A stretch of 64,000 nt of DNA, taken from the NCBI GenBank assembly GCA_036873755.1, contig JAVTVY010020563.1, positions 1 through 64,000 of the forward strand, given 5' to 3'. Under the pieces are notes generated by a model. It saw nothing but the letters and a program-made list of their open reading frames with translations. It made no database searches and was not told where the DNA came from. This stretch comes from Hanleya hanleyi (taxonomy: Eukaryota; Mollusca; Polyplacophora; Lepidopleurida; Hanleyidae). The position numbers were made by a program, and so were the translations under genes. How positions within the stretch are numbered: position 1 is the first letter of the stretch; each line of letters begins with the position of its first letter. Of the stretch, positions 7,613-16,360 are shown one piece after another.

Positions 7613-8086
7613 ATGGATACAGACCAGATAACCACCGTGCTGGAGAATGACCCAGAGACACGTATGATGTTTCAAGGGGTGTTCGCCCGAGATGTGTTCC
7701 CATTAGACCGTATGTATCCTGCTGCTTACGTTCTCAACACGGACCCGATGGATCGGCCCGGTGAACATTGGGTGGCCGTGTACTTGACAGAACAGCAGGG
7801 CGAATACTTTGACCCGTACGGCCTGCCACCCCTCCATCCCGATTTAACAGACTTCATGGATCAAGGCACAGAGACGTGGTGTTGGAACAGTCAAACGTTG
7901 CAAAGCCTGACCAGTAGCGTGTGCGGACAATATTGCTTGTTTTACCTGTACCATCGATGCCGGGGAAGACCCTTATCTACCATTGTACAGATGTTTGACG
8001 AGTACCCCAAGGCCGAGGACCGAGATGTACTCGTATATGACTGGGCCGCCCATCATTTCAATGTACAAGTCCCGTTCTGGGCTTGA
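7613..8086 (+). CDS. Adenain-like maturation cysteine protease
   Basis: 157 residues, matching the short adenain-type (C5-like) proteases of Polintons, which cleave capsid precursors during maturation. From the ATG at 7613 the domain holds the catalytic His in GEHWVAVYL, the acidic residue in EYFDPYG, a Gln in SQTLQS that fits the oxyanion position, and the nucleophile Cys in SVCGQYCLFYLYHRC. The spacing His - Asp - Gln - Cys agrees with adenovirus protease. The frame is intact. It starts two bases after the capsid stop. The final codons (QVPFWA) lie inside the first unit of the hairpin array downstream. Confidence 0.92.
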   Translation: MDTDQITTVLENDPETRMMFQGVFARDVFPLDRMYPAAYVLNTDPMDRPGEHWVAVYLTEQQGEYFDPYGLPPLHPDLTDFMDQGTETWCWNSQTLQSLTSSVCGQYCLFYLYHRCRGRPLSTIVQMFDEYPKAEDRDVLVYDWAAHHFNVQVPFWA

Positions 8087-8216
8087 ATTCTTTCAATGTA
8101 CACACGCCCGCTGTTCTGGGCTTAAGTTTAAAAGCCCCCTGTTCTGGGCTTCAGTTTACAAGCCCCCCTGTTCTGGGCTTCAGTTAATTACAAGCCCCTT
8201 GTTCTGGGCTTGAGTT
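8057..8216 (+). repeat. Array of about five hairpin units at the 3' end of the late genes
   Basis: GTTCTGGGCTT recurs five times between 8075 and 8212. In the last three units it is preceded by AAGCCC, so each can fold as AAGCCC-loop-GGGCTT. The first unit is the end of the protease gene itself: TTTCAATGTACA occurs at 8057 (coding) and again at 8092 (non-coding), so the array grew by duplication of the gene end. Confidence 0.8.
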
Positions 8217-8251
8217 TTCACGTGGTTGTTCTCACGTTGTTGTTGTTACTG

Positions 8252-8304
8252 AATAAAAAACAAAATGAGATCTCACCAAAAAACCCTGTCTTGTGTGTTT
8301 TATT
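8252..8304. terminator. Poly(A) signals facing both directions
   Basis: AATAAA at 8252-8257 would end the late transcript on the plus strand. TTTATT at 8299-8304 is AATAAA on the minus strand and could serve a leftward transcript from the terminal region, but no minus-strand gene was recognised. Confidence 0.55.
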
Positions 8305-8720
8305 CATAATGCATCAATGCCCAATGTGGAGATTCAGTGAAACTGAAATCAGTGGTGTAGGATGGGGCAAAAATGTAACCCATCAAGGTTAGAATGCAAG
8401 AGCACTATAGTAAAAATAGAGAGCCAATGAAATCAGCCCACAGACCAAGTACGTGTTTTTGGTCTAGGTTTGGAGCGGGCATTTCATTGAGGTGCGTGTA
8501 TACGGTGAGTGAAGAGACTCGTCCAACACGTATAGATGAAGTTGATGACTATAAGTTCTATGTTGTCGATTTAACCTCTCCCTACATTGACGCGCGCGCG
8601 CGCGCTGCGGCCGGAGAACCCGCGCGCGCGCTGCGGGGGGCGCCGGGGCGGGCCGCGCCGGGAAAAACAAAACCCGGAGGTTGAACATACGGACGTCTAA
8701 GTCAACATTGGAACTCTTCT
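8305..8720. other. Non-coding gap with a CG-rich island
   Basis: No gene seen. About 8590-8665 is a strongly GC-rich, CpG-dense stretch with alternating CG runs followed by GGGGCGCCGGGGCGGG-type sequence, which could form Z-DNA or stable hairpins. Confidence 0.5.
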
Positions 8721-10150
8721 ATGTTTGGAATCTGCGCATGCGCAGAATGCCGATAGTTCAACCCCACACCCAGCCCATCAGATGCCCCTTCACGAATGCT
8801 TCACTTTGATACCTCACTCGACCCCATTGGACCATTCGTGGCTCCCCTAGCTCCAAAACGTCTAGCGGGACCCATACAGGGTCCAGTTTTCGACACTAGG
8901 TGACCACATCCCGACAAAAATGGCCAGTTTTCGACACCGGATGTGCCGCCATCTTGAACATACGTGCCGCCATCTTGGATATGTCCCATAATGCACCGGG
9001 TCAAAATACTCGCTTCTGATTGGACGAGTGCTGTGTGACGGATTTGAAAAACTCGCTTCTGATTGGACGAGAGCTCCGCATTGCGTCTGCGCATGCGCAG
9101 AATGATATTCCTACCGCACACCCAGCCCATCAGATGCCCCTTCACGAATGCTTCACTTTGATACCTCACTCGACCCCATTGGACCATTCGTGGCTCCCCT
9201 AGCTCCAAAACGTCTAGCGGGACCCATACAGGGTCCAGTTTTCGACACTAGGTGACCACATCCCGACAAAAATGGCCAGTTTTCGACACCGGATGTGCCG
9301 CCATCTTGAACATACGTGCCGCCATCTTGGATATGTCCCATAATGCACCGGGTCAAAATACTCGCTTCTGATTGGACGAGAGCTCCGTGGTGGATTTGAA
9401 AAACTCGCTTCTGATTGGACGAGAGCTCCGCATTGCATCTGCGCATGCGCAGAATGATATTCCTACCGCACACCCAACCCATCAGATGCCCCTTCACCTA
9501 GGCTTCACATGGATACCTCATACAACTCCATCGGCCCATTAGGGGCTCCCCTACATGCCAAAACGTCTATTTTCATACCCTTGGGCCACCGCGCATGCGC
9601 AGAATGCCGATAGTTCAACCCCACACCCAGTCCATTAGATGCCCCTTCACGAATGCTTCACATGGATACCTCATACGACCCCATCGGTCCATTAGGGGCT
9701 CCCCTAGCTCCAACACGTCTATTTCCATACCCTTGGGCCACCGCACATGCGCAGAATGCCGATAGTTCAACCCCACACCCAGCCCATCACATGCTCCTTC
9801 ACGAATACTTCACTTTGATACCTCACTCGACCCCATTGGACCATTAGTAGCTCCCCTAGCTCCAAAACGGCTATTTTCATACCCTTCGGCCACCGCGCAT
9901 GCGCAGAATGACGCTATTTCAACCCCACACCCAGCCCATCAGATGCCCCTTCACATAAGCTTCACTTTGATACCTCATCCAACTCCATCGGCCCATTAGG
10001 GACTCCCCTAGCTCCAACACGGCTATTTTCATACCCTTGGGCCACCACGCATGCGCAGAATGCCGATATTTCAACCCCACACCCAGCCCATTAGATGCCC
10101 CTTCACATAAGCTTCACTTTGATACCTCACTCGACCCCCTCGGACCATTT
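8721..10150. repeat. Subterminal tandem array, ~355-bp and ~150-bp units
   Basis: Two long units (about 8733-9087 and 9088-9439) are nearly identical. Shorter units follow (about 9440, 9590, 9742, 9894 and 10046) that lack the middle. Each begins near a GCGCATGCGCAGAATG motif, then ACCCAGCCCATCAGATGCCC and TTTGATACCTCA. The long units also contain GCCGCCATCTTG twice and CTTCTGATTGGACGAG twice. Unit phase, the motif and the GGACCATT segment are shared with the terminal repeats of the element at 16361-26520, so this array is part of the right terminal repeat. Confidence 0.85.
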
Positions 10151-10412
10151 TATCTAGGGACTACTTTTTCTCCGCGGAAGCTTTTTCCCGAGACCGAATC
10201 ACCGCCAAAACCGCGGCCAAACCGCATCACCGCGGATGAATACATCCTGAATACATCCCCTCCGACAGTTGGAACTCTCCTGTGTTAGAGGTAGCTTTTG
10301 GTCCTTCTGCCGGAACTATAGTTCACTTGACCTCTCTCTACGCCACGTGACCGCCACAAATTATGCAAATTTCTGAGGTCAATTAGCGTCTATCTGCTCT
10401 TTACCTACTACT
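10151..10412. repeat. Right terminal segment of the young element
   Basis: GGGACTACTTTTTCTCCGCG at about 10157 matches GGGGACTACTTTTTGTCTGC at about 26334 in the third element. The end, CTCTTTACCTACTACT at 10397-10412, matches the terminus CCCTTTCTCTACTAC at 26506-26520. The following ACGGTG (10413-10418) is the candidate 6-bp target duplication. Confidence 0.75.
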
Positions 10413-10492
10413 ACGGTGCACATCGTGAAATGGCAAGGGTGGCCGAGTTTGTTCAATTCCTGGGTACCGGCCAACCAAGTGAAACGGCTATG
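10413..10492 (+). pseudogene. Integrase chromodomain tail (relic)
   Basis: Reads as the end of the chromodomain (HIVKWQGWPS, NSWVPANQVKRL) to a stop near 10490. The upstream part of this integrase is replaced by the end of the young element. Confidence 0.75.
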
Positions 10493-10555
10493 AAATCGGG
10501 AAACGGCCGTCAGCCCTCATTTTACGCTCGACCATGAACACATGAACACAGTGCT

Positions 10556-11004
10556 ATGGGCTAATTGCACTGGCCTCTGAAGACAGCGTATCCCAAAACA
10601 CGCAAAGTACAAGTGGGCTTTTTTGCTGACATTGCCAACTCTGCTGGCTATATTGTATGGGGGTGTCTTATTTCGTGGCGTATCTGATTTCTCTACTTAT
10701 CCCACCAAGGACACAACCACCAGCTTGACTGCAAGTCAGGCGATTCAGGTCCCCCCCCCCCCCCACAACGCTATCGCCATTCAAACCTCACTCGACCCCA
10801 GCGACCAAGGGTACACACCAGGTCCTCGAGCTTCACTCCAGGTATTGCAGCGACCACGCCGCCCGTAGACGACCAACCATATTGAACGCACTAACGTGCC
10901 GCCAATGGCACCAAGGCTCGACGCGCACATTAGTGCTCCGGCGACGCCGACCCCATAACCAATTTACGAGAGTTGATTACCTCGTCAGCGGATACACGTT
11001 CAAC
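10556..11004 (+). pseudogene. Membrane-protein relic, copy 1
   Basis: The hydrophobic segment (LTLPTLLAILYGGVLF) survives, as does Pro-rich sequence, interrupted by frame changes and a C homopolymer near 10750-10762. It corresponds to the gene at 2661. Confidence 0.65.
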
Positions 11005-11490
11005 CATGGACGCCTCATTGCGGAGCCGACGGGATGAGGCACTTCGTCCAGAAACTCATTCAAGACGTCGATAGTATGATTACGCTACCCATTGTTCAGG
11101 TCATGGTGGTGGTTGTGAATGATCTCGTGACGGAATCCGGTGCTCGGGTAACCCAACTCTTTACCGAAGGTAGTCATCATCGGCGACTCAGCATCATCTA
11201 TATTGTGCAGAATATATTTAGTTAAAAAAGAGCACTGAAACATCAGTTTAAATGCGCAATACCTGGTGGCGCGACCGGTGTTTAAAATCCAAGAGATACC
11301 ACTCAAATGCTGCACCTGGCGAGACGTACCCGGACGCACCCAGATTGCGTTGGGTGGCTTTAAAGATGCGACAAACCCTCAACACGGTTATATTCTCTTT
11401 GACCTAAAGCAAGTCACCCCAGACCACCTTGGAGTACGGACCGGTATTTTTCCTGGGGAGATCCACCACGTTCACGTGCAAGAAGGATAA
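11005..11490 (+). pseudogene. Packaging ATPase relic, copy 1
   Basis: Begins MDASL at 11005. The Walker A region is destroyed (EPTG then stop). HFVQKLIQDVDSMITLPIVQ is followed directly by VVVNDLV, so about 100 bp covering WCYGEWQ to the Walker B strand is missing. RVTQLFTEGSHHRRLSIIYI and YILFDLKQVTPDHLGVRTGI remain. The same deletion is present in copy 2. Confidence 0.82.
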
Positions 11491-11495
11491 AAACC

Positions 11496-11560
11496 TTATG
11501 TAAACACACGCACAGTGGCTTTCCCAGCTGGGGTATGTATGTTATGATAGGGATAATCAA
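11496..11560 (+). terminator. Hairpin remnant after the ATPase relic
   Basis: GTAAACACACGCACAGTGGC, CCCAGCTGGGG and then GTATGTATG keep the outline of the hairpin at 3750-3815, with a weaker outer stem. Confidence 0.5.
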
Positions 11561-11631
11561 AAATATATGGAACAGACCATCATGGTTGACTTTTTCTTTG
11601 AAACGATAGAAATTTCAGGAAGTAGCCCGCA

Positions 11632-11985
11632 AAGGATAAAAAGGGCAGGGCTGTGGCTTCCAGCGTTAGTTGTGCATGCTGTCTGTTCGAGTACGGAAGC
11701 ATGAACCTACGCTCCGGGTACTGAAGACAGCCCAACCGACTTGGTCCGGACCATTGTACGCGGCGTAGACCCCGTTCTTGTACGCTGTTGTGTGATATCG
11801 GTCTTAAAATGGAACGTGCCAATGACTCCGACTCTACAGGTCTACGAGCCCTGGTACAGAAGCGTATCCCTCAAGCACAGAACAAAAAGATCTTACTGAA
11901 AGGCGGCTCTTTTGGTGCCATCCTAGCCTTGTTGGCTGCTTCTATTTTGGACCCTCTACTCGGTGAAATCTTCAGTCGACAATGA
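11632..11985 (+). pseudogene. PX-like gene relic with promoter, copy 1
   Basis: GATAAAAAGGGCAGGG near 11634 and an ATG at 11676 match the promoter and start at 3840/3884. The basic N-terminus and the downstream region are in different frames, as in the young copy. Extra damage includes a stop at GCG-TAG (about 11765). The C-terminal glycine/hydrophobic tail is still visible near 11900-11980. Confidence 0.7.
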
Positions 11986-12366
11986 ACCACACAAAAAATA
12001 TCCCAGGTCGACCCATGCCTGTTTCAAACCCTGCAATCTCTGTACTCGATCCCACCTACTGTAAAGATGTTGAAAACGCTCGATGAAGAGACGAGTCAAA
12101 TTTTACAATGAAGGCATCTAAGCGACAGCGAGAATGTACAACAATACAATCAGGCGTTTCAACAGTATATCACATTCATGGGGCAATACCAGAACCCCTC
12201 AACTTGACCAAGTCCAGCGTTAGTCACACATCCAGCGCGCGTACAGCCAGCTCCACTTCTCTCACAGCTGCCATTACCAGGCCTACCACTCTCAGTCCCG
12301 CAGTGGATAGCAGACGAATTCATGACCATTCTACCCACTATGTTCTGAAGGAGGGGTGGCTTGTTG
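11986..12366 (+). pseudogene. Pro-rich virion protein relic, copy 1, truncated at a duplication junction
   Basis: Matches the first half of the 4238-5081 gene (LSDSE-type helix; later CAGCTGCCATTACCAGG) with many frame changes. At about 12366, in ...GGCTTGTTGCTTTTAAGG, it joins integrase core sequence. In copy 2 the same place (about 14868) continues into the expected sequence. Confidence 0.7.
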
Positions 12367-13022
12367 CTTTTAAGGGCATCTTCAAGACGGGTCACACACC
12401 CTTGTATTTGCAAACCGACGAAGCCCCGGAATTCCTCAACAGACCGTTTCAACAGTTTCTAAAAGCCAAAAATGTGTTCTTATTTCACACGTACAACGAT
12501 GCCTAAGTTGTGGAAAGGTTGAATCGGACGTTCAAGGACCACATCTACAAGCACTATTCGGGCAAGAATGCAAGACGATACATCGATTTTCCCCCGAAAC
12601 ATGTGGCCGGTAACAATCGAGCCTATCACCAAATTCAGAGAGCATCCGTCACCATTACCGAACACAACGAAGTCGAAGTCCTTCATGTCTTGTACCCCCA
12701 AACAACCACAACCACTAGGGGGTGTTTAAGTACACATCAGTAAAGCCAAGGACAAGTTCGAGAAGATATACCTGCCCAACTTCAGCGATTAGCATTTTGT
12801 GATTAAACGTCGCATACCCAGACAACAGCGAGTTTATGAACTGGAAGACCTTCAAGGGGAATCAATGCAAGAGACGTTTTACGAGAAGGAATTACTGACG
12901 TGGTGAAAACACTATAAGATCAGCACTGGAACGCTTCCTAAGACGGTGCACATCGTGAAATGGCAAGTGTGGCCGAGTTCGTTCAATTCCTGGGTACCGG
13001 CCAACCAAGCGAAACGGCTATG
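12367..13022 (+). pseudogene. Integrase core and chromodomain relic
   Basis: Starts inside the core (FKGIFKTGHTPLYLQTDEAP with the second catalytic Asp), then VVERLNRTFK with the catalytic Glu after an in-frame stop, the C-terminal barrel with several stops, and the chromodomain (HIVKWQVWPSSFNSW) to about 13022. The ACGGTG at 12943 in the chromodomain is the sequence that flanks the young element at 10413. Confidence 0.85.
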
Positions 13023-13085
13023 AAATCGGGAAACGGCCGTCAGCCCTCATTTTACGCTCGACCATGAACACATGAACACAGTGCT

Positions 13086-13540
13086 ATGGGCTAATTGCAG
13101 TGGCCTCTGAAGACAGCGTATCCCAAAACACGCAAAGTACAAGTGGACTTTTTGCTGACATTGCCAACTCTGCTGGCTATATTGTATGGGGGTGTCTTAT
13201 TTCGTGGCGTATCTGATTTCTCTACTTATCCCACCAAGGACACAACCACCAGCCTGTGTGCAAGTCAGACGATTCAAGTTCCCACCCTCCCCCCCCCTCC
13301 CCCACGCTATCGCCATTCAAACCTCACTCGACCCCAGCGACCAAGGGTACACACCAGGTCCTCGAGCTTCACTCCAGGTATTGCAGCGACCACGCCGCCC
13401 GTATACGACCAACCACATTGAACGCACTAACGTGCCGCCAATGGCACCAAGGCTCGACGCGCACATTAGTGCTCCGGCGACGCCGACCCATAACGAATTT
13501 ACGAGAGTGGATTACCTCGTCAGCGGATACACGTTCAACC
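13086..13540 (+). pseudogene. Membrane-protein relic, copy 2
   Basis: Near-identical to 10556-11004. The hydrophobic segment is present; the Pro/Thr stalk is frame-shifted around the CCC tract at 13290-13310. Confidence 0.65.
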
Positions 13541-14013
13541 ATGGACCCCTCATTGCGGAGCCGACGGGATGAGGCACTTCGTCCAGAAACTCATTCAAGA
13601 CGTCGATAGTATGATTACGCTACCCATTGTTCAGGTCATGGTGGTGGTTGTGAATGATCTCGTGACGGAAACCGGCGCTCGGGTAACCCAACTCTTTACC
13701 GAAGGTAGTCATCATCGGCGACTCAGCATCATCTATATTGTGCAGAATATATTTAGTTAAAAAAGAGCACTGAAACATCAGTTTAAATGCGCAATACCTG
13801 GTGGCGCGACCGGTGTTTAAAATCCAAGAGATACCACTCAAATGCTGCACCTGGCGAGACGTACCCGGACGCACCCAGATTGCGTTGGGTGGCTTTAAAG
13901 ATGCGACAGACCCTCAACACGGTTATATTCTCTTTGACCTAAAGCAAGTCACCCCAGACCACCTGGGGAGATCCACCACGTTCACGTGCAAGAAGGAGAA
14001 AAACCTTATGTAA
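13541..14013 (+). pseudogene. Packaging ATPase relic, copy 2
   Basis: Near-identical to 11005-11490, with the same lost Walker A and the same internal deletion, plus one further small deletion near 13962 (DHL joined to the GRSTT frame). Confidence 0.82.
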
Positions 14014-14144
14014 ACACACGTACAGTGGCTTTCCCAGCTGGGGTATGTATGGTATGATAGGGATAATCAAAAATATATGGAACAGACCATCATGGTTGAC
14101 TTTTTCTTTGAAACGATAGAAATTTCAGGAAGTATCCCGCAAAG

Positions 14145-14485
14145 GATAAAAAGGGCAGGGCTGTGGCTTCCAGCGTTAGTTTTGCATGCTGTCTGTTCGA
14201 GTACGGAAGCATGAACCTACGCTCCGGGTACTGAAGACAGTCCAACCGACTTGGTCCGGACCATTGTACGCGGCGTAGACCCCGTTCTTGTACGCTGTTG
14301 TGTGATATCGGTCTTAAAATGGAACGTGCCAATGACCCAAGGTCTACGAACCCTGGTACAGAAGCGTATCCCTCAAGCACAGAACAAAAAGATCTTACTG
14401 AAAGGCGGCTTTTTGGTGCCATCCTAGCCCCGTTGGCTGCTTCTATTTTGGACCCTCTACTCGGTGAAATCTTCAGTCGACAATG
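14145..14485 (+). pseudogene. PX-like gene relic with promoter, copy 2
   Basis: GATAAAAAGG near 14146 and an ATG at 14186. Same frame relation as the other two copies, and the C-terminal hydrophobic tail is broken by an extra shift. Confidence 0.7.
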
Positions 14486-15280
14486 AACCACACAAAAAAT
14501 ATCCCAGGTCGACCCATGCCTGTTTCAAAGCCAGCAATCTCTGTACTCGATCCCACCTACTGTAAAGATGTTGAAAACGCTCGATGAAGAGACGAGTCAA
14601 ATTTTACAATGAAGACATCTAAGCGACAGCGAGAATGTACAACAATACAATCAGGCGTTTCAACAGTATATCACATTCATGGGGCAATACCAGAACCCCT
14701 CAACTTGACCAAGTCCAGCGTTAGTCACACATCCAGCGCGCGTACAGCCAGCTTCACTTCTCCCACAGCTGCCATTACCAGGCCTACCACTCTCAGTCCC
14801 GCAGTGGATAGCAGACGAATTCATGACCATTCTACCCACTATGTTCTGGAGGAGGGGTGGCTTGTTGCTAAAGCGATTGAAAGACAAGCTAAGCATGTGC
14901 TGGAACTAGAATGGTGAACTTTTGGTCCAGAGCCACGTGATGCCCGTCACCCATATGGTGAATTTGGTGAATGATATGATGAGTCAGCGCAGGTCACAGG
15001 TGGCCCCCAAAAGATGACAAACATGCACAACAAATTTTCGGAAATCCCCAGCATTGGGCGTGGATGCAGCACCAGGAGAGACCGCAGCCATCCCGCAAGG
15101 CATCACGCCAGACACTGACTTGGGAATCCGAGTGGGAACCGGAGTCACCGCCCAGACCACCACCACCGGCATCCTGTCTTCTCCCCCCTCAAAAGACCAC
15201 CCCTAACACCACACCAATCGAGATCCATGACACGGCATAAATCAGTGCGGTAATCACGATGTAGACAACAAGGCCCCGAG
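14486..15280 (+). pseudogene. Pro-rich virion protein relic, copy 2
   Basis: Follows the whole layout of the 4238-5081 gene: helical N-terminus, Pro-rich linker, the GELLVQ/LVNDMM block near 14920-14990, WESEWEPESP near 15123, and a basic tail. Many stops and shifts. Confidence 0.75.
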
Positions 15281-15298
15281 GACTGGGAATACATGTAC

Positions 15299-15640
15299 TA
15301 TTAAAACCGGTAGCGGGAGCAGGAAGGCTCAGTCGTCATGTTTTACCTCACACTGCCCAGTAATTGTTTCCCAACAACACCATAGTTCATTATGTCACGC
15401 AGCTGCTGCATCCCATACATCTCCCAGGAGGTTGGGAGTGTGCCCTAGGGCATATACAGTACCCTTACACTTGGAACATGACACGGTGTGATACGAAATC
15501 GTGTTTGAAGGCAACATCTATAACTTCACTCTTCTTGAACGCCAGTAAGATATACCCAAAAGTTTTATCCAGGCGTTGCGTAAATTCATCAAGAGCTCGA
15601 GCCCGGGAGGAATAAATCAATGGGGAATCCTTGAAGTTCT
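15299..15640 (+). pseudogene. Penton-like minor capsid gene relic with its promoter
   Basis: TATTAAAA at 15299 and TCAGT at 15329 precede an ATG at 15338 that reads FYLTLPSN and then breaks. Sequence matching the N-terminal third of penton (CALGHIQYPYTW, a YDIP-like segment) can be followed in shifting frames to about 15620. Confidence 0.78.
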
Positions 15641-16360
15641 GCAAAGCGAAATGGTGTCATACGAATTTGAAACATTTCTGCAAAATTTCTGTTTGAACAT
15701 CGTTTCAGTGCGCTGTGAATCTCGTACCGATCGAAACCTCATGCCCTGACACAGCGTAGTCCAGCAGATATAATGGTCGGTCGACGTCGTTCGCGAAACG
15801 GGTCAATGAAATCTGGAGACTGCGTGAGGACAAAACGACGTATCAGAGTGAAAGTTAGTCCAAACACCTGGTTCGCGGCGATGTTTACGGACGCAGGCAA
15901 CAACCTGGTTCTCCACAGCTATTATAGGGTATAAGTCGAGATGACCTCGACGTTGGTCTACCTGAGCAACAACCTCGTGCCCCTCCTAACCAACGCCAAC
16001 GATACAGATGAAATCGACACCCTCATAGGTACCTCAAGGACTACCAAACTACCTAGTGAATGTGTCTTGATACTTCATTGAACTGTTGACTGTAACGTTA
16101 AGTGTTATGTGACATTAGTCATCGGTTGATTTTTGAAACGTTATTGACTTTCGTAATTGCACTTTCAGTTCAAACACATTCACCGATTACCATAGCTTGG
16201 TAACATTCAGACTTAATACCGTTTGGTAACTTCAGCTGTTTGTCTGAGCCCCTTGGCATGGTTTGGACTATAATGGTAATCCATTATGGAAATGGGAGAC
16301 ATGTGTTGTGTTCCTGTGTACGCACATGATCAGCTGCTTATTCTGACCCTGAACTGGGGT
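15641..16360. other. Flank between two elements, nothing recognised
   Basis: No frame longer than a few dozen codons and no family recognised. It may be eroded penton sequence at its left side. TGGGGT at 16355-16360 is a candidate target duplication of the next element. Confidence 0.4.

Larger units (their letters stand above)
1..10412 (+). mobile_element. Polinton/adintovirus-like element, right part including right terminus
   Basis: A head-to-tail cluster of integrase, FtsK/HerA-type ATPase, penton-like protein, core-like protein, major capsid protein and adenain-like protease is diagnostic of Polinton/Maverick elements and their virus form, the adintoviruses. All genes run on the plus strand. 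The right end is placed at 10412, where the sequence ends in CTACTACT. This is close to the terminus of the second element at 26520 and is followed directly by ACGGTG, which recurs at 12943 in an uninterrupted copy of the surrounding sequence. The left terminus and the usual protein-primed DNA polymerase B are not in the window. Coding frames are largely preserved except for single-base breaks, so the insertion looks young. Confidence 0.93.
10413..15640 (+). mobile_element. Decayed older Polinton relic with an internal tandem duplication
   Basis: Gene order is that of the young element: chromodomain end, membrane protein, ATPase, PX-like, Pro-rich protein, penton, all on the plus strand with many stops and indels. 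The block 10413 to about 12366 recurs almost unchanged from 12943 to about 14870. Between the blocks (12367-12942) lies integrase sequence. The relic carries the young element in its integrase chromodomain and ends in penton remnants near 15620. Confidence 0.85.

Noticed and set aside
6314..8086. A single 590-residue capsid-protease polyprotein
   Set aside because: A one-base shift near 7541 explains it; the native capsid stop and a separate protease ATG are both present.
8721..10150. CRISPR-like array
   Set aside because: Units are long, contiguous and without unique spacers; the context is an animal DNA element.
1..10412. DNA polymerase B gene expected for a Polinton
   Set aside because: No DTDS-, KxY- or other PolB motif found in any frame; it probably lies left of the window.
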